Shown here one piece after another: positions 32,546 through 40,828 of a stretch of DNA of 64,000 nt. This DNA comes from Micromonospora lupini str. Lupac 08 (GTDB lineage: Bacteria; Actinomycetota; Actinomycetes; Mycobacteriales; Micromonosporaceae). A program made the position numbers and the translations under genes. The DNA is taken from positions 4,212,154 to 4,276,153 of the forward strand of contig NZ_HF570108.1 of the NCBI RefSeq assembly GCF_000297395.2, given 5' to 3'. The notes beneath the pieces are model-generated. The model made no database searches and was not told the origin of the DNA. It was given only the letters and a program-made list of their open reading frames with translations. Positions within the stretch are counted from its first letter, which is position 1. Each line of letters opens with the position of its first letter.

Positions 32546-33526
32546 TCAGCGGAACAGGAGTGGTCGCCCCTCCCGGCCGCCCACCAGCCGGCCCTGGCTG
32601 TTGATGTCCTCGATCGAGTCGTTCACCCGTACGCCCCGGTCGGTGAGGTCGGTCAGCACCCCGTCGCGCCACAGGAACGGGTGCCACTCCTCGTTCGGAA
32701 GGCTGAGACTGCTGCGGCCCACCACCACGCCCCGGTCGTTGATCGCCGTGGCCCAGCTCCGGCTGCCGCCGAGGGTGCCCAGATCGGTGAGCCTCCCGTT
32801 CTGCCACCGGAACGCGTGACCGTTGGCCTCGCCCACCACCTGGCCACGGTTGTTGATCCCGAGGGCCGCGCTGCCGATCTGGGTGAACACCCCGTCGCGC
32901 AACAGACCACCCACGCAGGTGCAGGGGTAGTCCTGCGGTGGCACGTTGAACCCGCCCACCACGTCGCCGCGGTTGTTGACGTCGGCGGTGAACTCGTAGA
33001 AGTACTGCAGGCCCAGGTCGGTGAAGACGCCGTTGCGCCAGAGGAAGCGGTGCGGCATCTCGCCGGCGGGTTCGCTGGTGCCGAGCACCTGCCCCCGGTC
33101 GTTGACACCTATCGCCTCGCTGTTCTCCCCGCCCAGGGTGCCCAGGTCGATGAGCCGACCGTCGCGCCAGAGCACCGCGCGGGTCAGGTAGTCAGAGCCG
33201 TACGAGGTGATCGCCACGTCCCCGAACTCGTTGACGTCCACGGCGGCGGAGTCGGTGTCACCGGGCAGCACGCCGAGGTCGGTGAGGACACCGTTGCGCC
33301 AGCGCACGGCATGCCGGGCGCCGCTGGCGACGGTGCTCCACCCGACGATGTCGCCACGGTCGTTCATCGCGGTCGCGGCGCCGGCCCCACCGCTCAGGGT
33401 GCCGAGGTCGACGACCCGGTAGGAGGGCGGGGACGCGAGGGCGGGGATCGGGGTGAGGGCCGTCGCCGCGACGATGGCGGTCGTCGCGGCGGTCAGCAGG
33501 GTGCGCGGGGACACCAGGGACGTCAA
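32546..33526 (-). CDS. Secreted HAF-repeat protein
   Basis: 326 residues. Signal peptide of about 32 residues (LLTAATTAIVAATALTPIPALA). The rest is a string of about seven repeats of roughly 43 residues with the pattern LTDLGTLGG...A.INDRG.VVG.S, which defines HAF proteins and probably folds as a propeller. No catalytic residues are known for the family. I chose TTG at 33526 because GAGGAG (33533-33538) precedes it and a standard signal peptide follows; a GTG at 33589 adds 21 residues with no site. Confidence 0.85.
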   Translation of the reverse strand: MTSLVSPRTLLTAATTAIVAATALTPIPALASPPSYRVVDLGTLSGGAGAATAMNDRGDIVGWSTVASGARHAVRWRNGVLTDLGVLPGDTDSAAVDVNEFGDVAITSYGSDYLTRAVLWRDGRLIDLGTLGGENSEAIGVNDRGQVLGTSEPAGEMPHRFLWRNGVFTDLGLQYFYEFTADVNNRGDVVGGFNVPPQDYPCTCVGGLLRDGVFTQIGSAALGINNRGQVVGEANGHAFRWQNGRLTDLGTLGGSRSWATAINDRGVVVGRSSLSLPNEEWHPFLWRDGVLTDLTDRGVRVNDSIEDINSQGRLVGGREGRPLLFR

Positions 33527-33744
33527 GGGGGCGCTCCTCGGCTCGGAGCGGCGGAGCTCCGGCGGACGGGAGCGGCCGGTCGCCACCACTGCGCGTTCGA
33601 TCGGTCACGCACAGTAGATACGCCGGCGTAAGGGGACGCCAGGGACCGAACGGCCATCGATGCCGGGCGTCCGGTCGCCAAGGTGAAGCGGAGAAGGGGC
33701 GAAGCGGAGCAGGGTGGACCGGCGTCGGGGTGGACCGGCGTCGG

Positions 33745-34131
33745 TCAGGGACCGTGCGGCAGGGGTTGGGCCAGGGCCCGCAGGTCCGCCGGGAGCTGGG
33801 CCAGGGCGTCGGTGAACTCGCGGTGCCCGACCACCCGGTGCATGGTCTGGAGAACCGCTCGTACGCCCCGTTCGGCCCCGGGCCGGTCCGTGCCGGCGCG
33901 GTCGGCCACGCGGCGCAGGAACTCGTCGTACCCGAAGGGTTCCGGCGGTTCGGCGGCCTTGACCAGCAGTGGGCTCAGCTCGTCGGCCAGGTGGGGCGCG
34001 AGCGCGGCCGCCTCGCCGCCGCTGAGGCGTTCGGTGAGCGTCCGCAGCACGGCCTCGGTCAGCGGGCGTGCCTGCGTCGGCGGGATGCCCGCCCGTGCCG
34101 CGACCTTGTCGACGAATCCGAGATCGGCCAT
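33745..34131 (-). CDS. DUF2267 protein
   Basis: 128 residues, all helical in pattern, with two similar halves: KVAARAGIPPTQARPLTEAVLRTLTERLSGGEAAALAPHL and the related EFLRRVADRAG...AERGVRAVLQTMHRVVG...LAQLPADLRAL. This matches DUF2267, a family of unknown function common in soil bacteria and often near stress genes. ATG at 34131 chosen because the domain begins there and a GGAAGGG lies upstream; the longer frame upstream is basic and noisy. Confidence 0.85.
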   Translation of the reverse strand: MADLGFVDKVAARAGIPPTQARPLTEAVLRTLTERLSGGEAAALAPHLADELSPLLVKAAEPPEPFGYDEFLRRVADRAGTDRPGAERGVRAVLQTMHRVVGHREFTDALAQLPADLRALAQPLPHGP

Positions 34132-34370
34132 GGTCCCGCCCTTCCGTTGCCGAGACGCGTGGCTACCCCGGCCCACCGGCGGCAAACCCGGGCGTCGACG
34201 GCATCCCCTCACGCGGTCAGGCCCTGACCGACCCGGCGGGTACGGCCGACGCAGTGATCGAGGCTGGTTCTGTCGGTTGCTCCGCGCTCGGCCGGCCCTC
34301 TCTCGTACGGTGGGGTCGGACCGGGTACACGCCCGCCGCCCGACGGCGGCCCGTGCCGCAGGAGGAGCAG

Positions 34371-34703
34371 ATGGCTGTCGACCTGCCCGACGTGATCGAC
34401 AGGTACTTCCGAGCCGTCGGCGACGGTGACGTCGACGCCCTCGTCGCCTGCTTCGCCGACACCGCGAGCGTCGCCGACGAGGACCGACTGTACGACGGCA
34501 GGCCCTCGATCCGCTCCTGGGCGCAGCGGACGATGGCCGCCACCTCGTACACCGCCGAACCCGTGGGGGTGACGCCACAGGCGGGCGACTCGTACCTGGT
34601 CCGCACGCGGGTGTCGGGCGAGTTCGCGGGCAGCCCGATCGAGCTGCGGCACCGGTTCACCCTGCGCGACGATCTCATCGGCGCGCTGGACATCCGCCCG
34701 TAG
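34371..34703 (+). CDS. SnoaL-like/NTF2-fold small protein
   Basis: 110 residues with the SnoaL/NTF2-like pattern: VIDRYFRAVGDGDVDALVACFADTASVADEDRLYDGRPSI, then beta strands to HRFTLRDDLIGALDI. The fold is used by small isomerases, cyclases and ligand-binding proteins, so the function cannot be stated. AGGAGGAG stands directly before the ATG. It lies just ahead of the broken SDR gene in the same direction (52-base gap) and may have been transcribed with it. Confidence 0.82.
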   Translation: MAVDLPDVIDRYFRAVGDGDVDALVACFADTASVADEDRLYDGRPSIRSWAQRTMAATSYTAEPVGVTPQAGDSYLVRTRVSGEFAGSPIELRHRFTLRDDLIGALDIRP

Positions 34704-34755
34704 CGACCACCGTCAGTAGCGGTAGACGCGAGCCGCCCCGCCAGGAGGAGACGTC

Positions 34756-35593
34756 GTGCCACGAGTCTGGCTCGTCACCGGTTGCTCCCGAGGGCTCGGC
34801 CGCGCGCTCGCCGAGGCCGTGCTGGCCGACGGCGACCGGCTCGTCGCCACCGCCCGCAACCCGGCCGCAGCTCGCCGACCTCACCGACCGGTACGGCGAC
34901 CAGGTCCGGGCGGTCGCGCTCGACGTCACCGACCCCGCCGCCGCCCGGAGCGCCGTACGCGACGCGGTGGACGCGTACGGAGGCCTGGACGTCCTGGTCA
35001 ACAACGCCGGGTACGCCGACGTGGCCGCGATCGAGGACATGTCCGAGGACGCCTTCCGGGCGCAGATCGAGGCCAACTTCTTCGGAGTGGTCAACCTGAC
35101 CCGCGCGGCCCTGCCGGTGCTGCGGGAGCAGGGGCGTGGGCACATCGTGCAGATCTCCAGCGTGGGCGACCGGGTCGCCAGCACCGGGCTGGGCGCGTAC
35201 CAGTCCGCCAAGTGGGCGGTCGCGGGTTTCTCGGCGGTGCTCGCCACGGAGGTCGCGTCGTTCGGGATCCGGATCACCACGGTCGAGCCGGGCGCGCTGC
35301 GCACCGACTGGGCGGGTGCCTCGATGAGCATGTTGCCGGTCAGCGAGCCGTACCGGCCGGTCATCGAGCCGGTGGTGGAACGGATGCGCCGCTCCAGCGG
35401 CAACCAGCCCGGCGATCCCGCCCGGGCGGCCCAGGCGATCGTCCGGATCACACGCGTCGACGATCCGCCCGCACGGTTGCTCCTCGGCGCCGACGCCGTG
35501 GCGGCCGCCTCGACCGTCGCCGAGGCGCTCGCGGCGTCAGACGCCCGGTGGCGTGAGCTGAGCGAGTCCGTCGCGTTCGACGCGAAGCGCTGA
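34756..35593 (+). pseudogene. Short-chain dehydrogenase/reductase, frameshifted near the N-terminus
   Basis: The gene starts at GTG 34756 (AGGAGG at 34743-34748) and reads WLVTGCSRGLGRALAEAV, the cofactor motif of classical SDRs, to about 34866. The protein then continues in the next frame from 34868 (QLADLTDRYGDQVRAVALDV, then NNAG at about 34999-35010, YQSAK, and GALRTDWAG). Removing one base at about 34861-34867, for example G34867, restores one open frame of about 278 codons. The catalytic Tyr and Lys are intact downstream. It is either a genuine recent mutation or an assembly error. Confidence 0.85.
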
Positions 35594-35827
35594 CCCGTCG
35601 CGTTCGACGCGACGCCCCGACCCGTCGCCCCCGCCGCACGGCGCACGGCGCACCGGCGAACCGGCGAACCGTGCTCGGCGCCCCCGCGTCCCGCCGTCGA
35701 GGGCTTGGCAGCGGGTCCGAACGGCTTACCGTGATCATCCGCCGACCGGACGACATGGCCGGGCGGCCGACGGATGACATGATGTGCCGACAACAGCTGA
35801 CGCTACGAGGAAGGGTGCTGCTGTCCG

Positions 35828-36160
35828 ATGGCGCACTTCGAGGCCCGCACGTCCACGACACCGGGGCGGATCGTGGTCACGCTGACCGGTGAGTGCGACC
35901 TGGCGGCCCAGCCTGAGCTGACGGGCGTGCTGTCCGCGGCGGTGCGCGCCGCGCCGGTGGTGGTGGTCGACGTCGGCGGGTTGCGGTTCCTCGACTCCAC
36001 CGGCCTGCACGGCCTGGTGACCGCCCACCAGGAGGCCCGCGCCAGCGGCCGCCACCTGTACGCGGTGAACGCCGCCGGCCCGGTCGCGACAGTCCTCGAC
36101 ATCACCGGCATCGGCAACCTGCTGCGCCCGCCCGCCGACGACCCGCGGCTGGCGGGCTGA
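35828..36160 (+). CDS. STAS-domain anti-sigma factor antagonist
   Basis: 110 residues, one STAS domain: GRIVVTLTGECDLAAQPEL at the start and LRFLDSTGLHGLV near residues 52-64. The Ser in DSTG is the residue normally phosphorylated by the partner kinase. When unphosphorylated, such proteins bind the anti-sigma factor and free the sigma factor. The stop overlaps the next ATG (TGATG at 36158-36162), pairing it with the HATPase gene. Confidence 0.92.
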   Translation: MAHFEARTSTTPGRIVVTLTGECDLAAQPELTGVLSAAVRAAPVVVVDVGGLRFLDSTGLHGLVTAHQEARASGRHLYAVNAAGPVATVLDITGIGNLLRPPADDPRLAG

Positions 36161-36585
36161 TGACGGCCGACCAGCGGGAGACCCGCGCCGTGGCCGAGCA
36201 GCCCTCGCCCGCCCTGCGGACGGACACCATGGCGTACGAGGTGGCGACCGACCTGCGGGCGCTGCGCGTGTTCGTCTGCGCCGGCGCCACCGCCCGGGGC
36301 CTGCCGGTGGAGCGGGTGGAGCTGCTGGCGCTCGCGGTCAGCGAGCTGGCGACCAACACGTTGCAGCACACCGCCGCCGGTGGCCGGGTCCGGCTCTGGG
36401 CCGAGGGTGACCAGTTGTTCTGCGACGTCGTCGACCAGGGCCCGGCGCGGGTGTTCGGCCGGGGCATGCCGGCCGCCGACGCGGTACGGGGCCGCGGGCT
36501 GGCCATCGTCGAGAAGATCTGCGACGAGGTGGCCGTGCTCAACGCCAGTGAGGGCACCGTGGTCCGGATCCGGCTGGCGCTGTGA
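36160..36585 (+). CDS. RsbW-like anti-sigma factor/serine kinase (HATPase_c_2)
   Basis: 141 residues. The ATP-binding N-box is AVSELATNTLQHTA (about residues 65-78), with VVDQGP and GRGLAIVEKICDEV as the later boxes. It would phosphorylate the STAS partner encoded just upstream and hold a sigma factor. No sigma gene is in this cluster, so the target is elsewhere. Its stop is nine bases from the end of the convergent phosphatase gene. Confidence 0.9.
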   Translation: MTADQRETRAVAEQPSPALRTDTMAYEVATDLRALRVFVCAGATARGLPVERVELLALAVSELATNTLQHTAAGGRVRLWAEGDQLFCDVVDQGPARVFGRGMPAADAVRGRGLAIVEKICDEVAVLNASEGTVVRIRLAL

Positions 36586-36594
36586 GCGGGCGGG

Positions 36595-38139
36595 TCAGGG
36601 CAGCACGCGCACGGCCAGGGTGCACGTGTCGTCGTCCGCGCTGGGATGGTTGAGCAGGTCACGCAGCCGGGCGAGGGTCTGCTCCCCCGGCGTCGCGCTC
36701 AGCGTTGAGAGGGTCGTGCGCACCTGCCGCAACAGGTCCTGCTCGGGGGCGCGTCGCTCGACCAGCCCGTCGGTGTAGAAGAGCACGAGGTCGCCGGGGC
36801 GCAGGCGCGGGGCGAGCACCGGGTACGCCGTGTCGTCGCCGGCGCCCAGCAGCAGACCCGAGGGGCGGTCGAGCGGGCCGGTCTCGCCGGCGCGGGACAG
36901 CAGCGGCGCCATGTGCCCGGCGCGGCCCCAGCAGAGCACCCGGGTCGGCGGGTCGTACACGGCGACCACGGCGGTTCCGGTGATCGAGAGCTGCCCGCAG
37001 AGCCGGTTGAGGTGCCCCAGCAGCACCGACGGGTCCCGGATGCCGATCGACAACCAGGCCACCAGGGCGAAGCGCAGGTGCGCCATTCCGCTGGCCGCCT
37101 CCAGGCCGTGACCGGCGACGTCGCCGACGGCGAGCACGACCTTCCCGTCCGGCAGGGACTGCGCGTGGTACCAGTCCCCGCCGACCCGCGCGGCGCTCTC
37201 GGCCGGCAGATAGTTGACCACCGCCTCCAGCCCGGCAAGAGGAAATGGGTCGCGGGGCACCGGCTGGATGAGGTTCTGCAACTGCCCGGCCAGCCGGTGC
37301 TCGGCCAGGGCAGTCATCTCCCGCGTCCGCAGCTGGTCACTGAGCCGCTCGATGGCGGTCCGGGAGTCGACCCGGGCGGTCACGTCCTGCACCACAGCGT
37401 GGATCTTCAGGGGTACGCCGTCCGCGTCCCGGGAGACGTCGGAGAGGACCCGCAGATACCGCACGGCGCCGGGCGTCTGGAACCGGACCGTCACGTCCGA
37501 GGACGCGCCGCTGTCGAGGGTCTGCCACGCCGTCTCGCTCAGCATGTAGTCGTCGGGGACCAGGGCGGCGGCCTGCTCGGCGCGGGACAGCGGGCCGAGG
37601 GCCGGGTCGCGCTCGAAGATCCGGTACATCCCGGGTGACCACTGGCTGACCCCGCTGGCCAGGTCGTACTCCGCCCAGCCGAGGCTGCCCAGCAGCTCGG
37701 TGCGGTCCATGCGCCGGCGGTCCTCGTCGAGGCGCTGCCAGGACACCAGCAGGCCGCCGAGGACGCGGTGCACGTGGACGTCGAACAGCGAGTCGGCGAC
37801 GACGCCTGTGCGCTTCTCCACGTACCGGAAGTCGGCCAGGCGGCCGGACACGCCGGTGGCGAGCACCTCCCGGTAGAGCCGCCAGAGCGGGCCGCCGACC
37901 ATGCTGGGGTACAGCTCGCCGAGACGGGCGCCCACCCGGTCGACGCCCCGGCCGTAGATGTCGTGGCTCTGGCCGCTGGTGGCCGCGATCCGGAAGTCGG
38001 CGACCGGCCGGTGATCGTCGGGCACGGGCAACAGCCACGTACACCCGGCCGGGACGACCGCCAGGATCTCCCGGACGATCGCCTCGACCGGCCGCGTCGC
38101 CTCGGCGACGTGCGCGCCGGGACCACCGTGGTCCGCCAT
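36595..38139 (-). CDS. PAS-domain SpoIIE-type serine phosphatase
   Basis: 514 residues. A sensor half (about 1-270) includes a PAS-like segment (WAEYDLASGVSQWSPGMYRIFERDP, then DVTVRFQTPGAVRYLRVLSDVSRD). A short linker helix follows, then the SpoIIE/PP2C-type phosphatase (about 300-514) with GGDWYHAQ, LAVGDVAGHGLEAA and FYTDGLVERR, giving the metal-binding Asp residues. It would dephosphorylate the STAS antagonist. ATG at 38139 chosen because the upstream frame to 38589 is Ser/Arg-rich noise overlapping the divergent gene. Tail-to-tail with the kinase gene, completing a partner-switching set. Confidence 0.88.
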   Translation of the reverse strand: MADHGGPGAHVAEATRPVEAIVREILAVVPAGCTWLLPVPDDHRPVADFRIAATSGQSHDIYGRGVDRVGARLGELYPSMVGGPLWRLYREVLATGVSGRLADFRYVEKRTGVVADSLFDVHVHRVLGGLLVSWQRLDEDRRRMDRTELLGSLGWAEYDLASGVSQWSPGMYRIFERDPALGPLSRAEQAAALVPDDYMLSETAWQTLDSGASSDVTVRFQTPGAVRYLRVLSDVSRDADGVPLKIHAVVQDVTARVDSRTAIERLSDQLRTREMTALAEHRLAGQLQNLIQPVPRDPFPLAGLEAVVNYLPAESAARVGGDWYHAQSLPDGKVVLAVGDVAGHGLEAASGMAHLRFALVAWLSIGIRDPSVLLGHLNRLCGQLSITGTAVVAVYDPPTRVLCWGRAGHMAPLLSRAGETGPLDRPSGLLLGAGDDTAYPVLAPRLRPGDLVLFYTDGLVERRAPEQDLLRQVRTTLSTLSATPGEQTLARLRDLLNHPSADDDTCTLAVRVLP

Positions 38140-38311
38140 GGCACAAAGCCTAGTCACCGACGGGCGCACGGCACACGGCCGGCGCATTGACGGGCGGGGG
38201 CCAGCGGCGGGACGGGACGCGCCGATGCGCCCACGTCGGGGCCGCGTCGACTGCCACAATGCGGTCAGTCCGGACGGTGGCGCCGGGCGCAGCAGACCAG
38301 GAGGACGGCCC

Positions 38312-38689
38312 ATGCCGGACAGCGCACGCGAGGCGGAGCTGCTCGACGCCGAACGCACCCTGCAGGCCGCGCAGCGGGCCGGTGACGTCGCGGCCCTCGA
38401 CCAGTTGCTTGTCGACCAGCTCATCGCGATCGGCCCCGACGGCCGCCAGCACGGCAAGGCCGAGGACCTGGCCGCGCACCGGGACCGCACCTCCGTCATC
38501 GAGGAGCTGGTCGAGGAGGAGCTGGACCTGCTCGTCGTCGGACGGACGGGCGTGACGTTCTTCCTGGGCCGGGTGGCCGGGGTGTTCAACGGTCAGCCGT
38601 TCGCCGCCCGCCTGCGCTACACGCGGACCTGGGTCCACGACGACCCGCACGGCTGGCGAATCCTCGCCGCCCACATCAGCCCGGTCTGA
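38312..38689 (+). CDS. NTF2-like (DUF4440-type) small protein
   Basis: 125 residues with EAELLDAERTLQAAQRAGDVAALDQLLVDQLIAIGPDG at the front and TWVHDDPHGWRILAAHISPV at the end, the DUF4440 form of the NTF2 fold. No catalytic residues are evident. AGGAGGACGGCCC precedes the ATG. It converges on the nucleotidyltransferase pair with an eight-base gap. Confidence 0.83.
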   Translation: MPDSAREAELLDAERTLQAAQRAGDVAALDQLLVDQLIAIGPDGRQHGKAEDLAAHRDRTSVIEELVEEELDLLVVGRTGVTFFLGRVAGVFNGQPFAARLRYTRTWVHDDPHGWRILAAHISPV

Positions 38690-38697
38690 CCCCTTCC

Positions 38698-39468
38698 TCA
38701 CCCCAGCCGGGCGGCCACCACCAGCTCGTGGAGTTCGGCCGAACCCGCCGGCTGGTCGGGCAGCGGACTGTCCTGCTGCGCCTGGTCCAGTCGAGCGGCC
38801 AACTCGGCCAGGTCACGGTCGATTGTCGCGCCAGGGACGAGGTCGTCCAGTGCGCCGTGTTCGGCGTCCCGCTTCGCGGCGATCAGGTCGGGCACGTACG
38901 CCGGCGCCGGCTCGGCGTCGAGCAGGGTCGGCAGGTGCGCCTGCATCCGGCCGGTCCGCAGCAGGTGGACTCCGGTGAGCAGCGACCGGAACGTGTACAG
39001 CAAGGGCTTCAGCTCCCCCGTCGTGTCGAAGAGCCGCCGCTGGCTCGCCGCGAAGCCACGGTAGTGGTGACCGTGGTGCCGGGTGACCGTCAGCGGCGCC
39101 AGCTCGACCAACGCCGCGTGCGCCGCCGTGGTGTGCACGACGAGCGGGGACAGCAGTTGTTCGAGCACGTAACCGTTTCGGCGCAGCATCAGCCGGACGA
39201 ACTTGCGCAGGTCGTGCGTCACCAGGTCCAGTTCCACCCCGTCGCGGTCGGCCAGCACCGTGCGGGTCTCCGCCGGCGTGACCAGCCCGACCAGCTCCGC
39301 GACCGGCAGCAGGTGCGAGCCGCGCAGGTCGACGTCGGAGTCCTTGGACGGGAACCCGTACAGGTGGGCACCGGAGACCGTGGCGAAGACCAGCGGGTCC
39401 GGCTGCTCGGCCACGACGGCCGCCAGGTCGACGCCGGCGGGCAGGCCGGCGTCCTCCCAGGCGGTCAC
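38698..39468 (-). CDS. RlaP-type nucleotidyltransferase, second of a pair
   Basis: 256 residues. The N-terminal polymerase-beta-like motif is SGAHLYGFPSKDSDVDLRG (about residues 28-46), with a further acidic GVELDLVTHDLRKF. The remainder is helical, with RRNGYVLEQLLSPLVV and RGFAASQRRLFD. This matches COG3541/PF10127 (YcgL/RlaP), linked by others to RNA repair; its substrate is not settled. GTG at 39468 overlaps the stop of the sister gene (GTGA). The two proteins are paralogues by motif order. Confidence 0.83.
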   Translation of the reverse strand: MTAWEDAGLPAGVDLAAVVAEQPDPLVFATVSGAHLYGFPSKDSDVDLRGSHLLPVAELVGLVTPAETRTVLADRDGVELDLVTHDLRKFVRLMLRRNGYVLEQLLSPLVVHTTAAHAALVELAPLTVTRHHGHHYRGFAASQRRLFDTTGELKPLLYTFRSLLTGVHLLRTGRMQAHLPTLLDAEPAPAYVPDLIAAKRDAEHGALDDLVPGATIDRDLAELAARLDQAQQDSPLPDQPAGSAELHELVVAARLG

Positions 39469-40163
39469 GCCGCCCACCGCAGGGAGCGGTCGCGAACCGA
39501 GGTCAGCCACTGCTCGACCCGCGCCTCGTCGGGCCGGTCGGGCAGTGGACTGGTGGGCAGGTCCGCCGTCATGCGGGCGACCAGCAGGTCCCGCCAGGCG
39601 ACGACGTCGTCCCAGGGCACGGCGCCGGCCTTGACCGCGAGCAGGCGGTCCCGGTCGGCGCCGACGTCGAGCACCAACCGTCCGGTACGGACGAGGTGAC
39701 CGCCGGCGGTCAGCAGCCGGATCAGGTGCATCACGTGCCGCCAGATCGGGGCGCCGGAACGGGCGATGCCGCGCTCGGCCTTCCCGAACTGCGCGGTGGC
39801 GTAGCGCAGGTAGGTGTCGGCCACCCGCCGGGACAGGAACGCCGGCGTGAGCGCCCGCAGCTCCGCGCCCAGCGGGGTGCACGTCTCGACGAGTGGCGAG
39901 TGCAGCACCTCCAGGACTGTGGGGTTCGCCGCCAGCCCGAGCACGCAGACCCGCTCGACCTCCCAGCGCACCTGTTCGGCCAGCGGGCCGTCGTGGTGCC
40001 ACGCCGGCTTGCGCAGGCCCCAGAACGCCGAGGCCGGCAGGGCGTAGACCCCGCGTCGGTCGGTGTCGGACGAGGCGTCGGACAGGCCGAACGCACGCGA
40101 GCCGACGACGACCTGCAGGATCGTTCGGTCGTCGACCTGCTGATCCGTCAATGCGTGTTGCAC
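39465..40163 (-). CDS. RlaP-type nucleotidyltransferase, first of a pair
   Basis: 232 residues. The motif VGSRAFGLSDASSDTDRRGVY (about residues 19-39) is the Gly-Ser and Asp-x-Asp site; here the second Asp is followed by Arg-Arg. Helical C-terminal part: LEVLHSPLVETCTPLGAELRAL, FLSRRVADTYLRYATAQFGKAERG. GTG at 40163 chosen because a run GGGGGGAGG precedes it and the motif sits near the start as in the family. No RNA ligase gene is adjacent, unlike classic RlaP loci. Confidence 0.83.
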   Translation of the reverse strand: MQHALTDQQVDDRTILQVVVGSRAFGLSDASSDTDRRGVYALPASAFWGLRKPAWHHDGPLAEQVRWEVERVCVLGLAANPTVLEVLHSPLVETCTPLGAELRALTPAFLSRRVADTYLRYATAQFGKAERGIARSGAPIWRHVMHLIRLLTAGGHLVRTGRLVLDVGADRDRLLAVKAGAVPWDDVVAWRDLLVARMTADLPTSPLPDRPDEARVEQWLTSVRDRSLRWAA

Positions 40164-40252
40164 CGCCGCCTCCCCCCGAGCGCCGCGCCGGCACCGCCGA
40201 CGTCCGGTGCACACCATGCCTGGTGCGGGGCGGGTCGTCGAATCCGTTTCGC

Positions 40253-40723
40253 TCAGGTCACGGTGGCGTCGAGCGGGCCGATGCGCAGCACGCCGTCGTC
40301 GAGCGGCGTACAGCGGATGCCGCCCGTGGTGCGCAGCGCCTTCCAGGCGCCCGGCCCCACCGTGACGTCCATCCAGGCGCACGGGCGGGCCGCGCGGTTG
40401 ACCCGCAGGCTGACCGGGCCGTCGCCGGAGTCCAGGACCAGGACCCTGCCGATCAGCTCGTCCACGGCGATGCCTGTGGTGAGGATGTTGCGACGGACCT
40501 GTGCGAGCCCGATGCCGGCCGGCAGGGACTCCTGGGCGATCACCGTCACGCTGGCGTCGCGGTGCGCCGGCTTGCCGAAGTAGCGGTCGCCGACGATGCC
40601 GAGGCCGGCCCGGATCTGGACGGTGTCGACCAGCTCGCCGGGCGGGGCCGGCGTCGGACCGTCGGAGGGCCGGCCCCGGAAGCGGTGCACGGGCGAGGCC
40701 AGCAACTCGACGATCTGCGCCAT
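40253..40723 (-). CDS. MOSC-domain protein
   Basis: 156 residues. It shows the MOSC beta-barrel pattern: GIVGDRYFGKPAHRDASVTVIAQESL, RRNILTTGIAVDELIGRVL, and the Cys in RAARPCAWMDV, which corresponds to the conserved metal- or sulfur-binding Cys of the family. MOSC proteins carry sulfur or reduce N-hydroxylated compounds with molybdenum cofactor. ATG at 40723 is the start of the domain. It is read alone; a terminator for the gene upstream lies at 40791-40820. Confidence 0.85.
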   Translation of the reverse strand: MAQIVELLASPVHRFRGRPSDGPTPAPPGELVDTVQIRAGLGIVGDRYFGKPAHRDASVTVIAQESLPAGIGLAQVRRNILTTGIAVDELIGRVLVLDSGDGPVSLRVNRAARPCAWMDVTVGPGAWKALRTTGGIRCTPLDDGVLRIGPLDATVT

Positions 40724-40790
40724 GGCACGGATTCTACGAACCGCAGGACGCCGCCGGGCCGGGCTCGGCGGACCGGGCCGCGCGCGAGAA

Positions 40791-40820
40791 GGGGACGGCG
40801 GCATGGAGGCCGCCGTCCCC
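40791..40820 (-). terminator. Perfect 12-base hairpin terminator
   Basis: Arms 40791-40802 (GGGGACGGCGGC) and 40809-40820 pair perfectly around six bases. It lies nine bases beyond the stop (40829) of the sugar-dehydrogenase-like gene on the minus strand. Confidence 0.8.
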
Positions 40821-40828
40821 GAAGAGCC

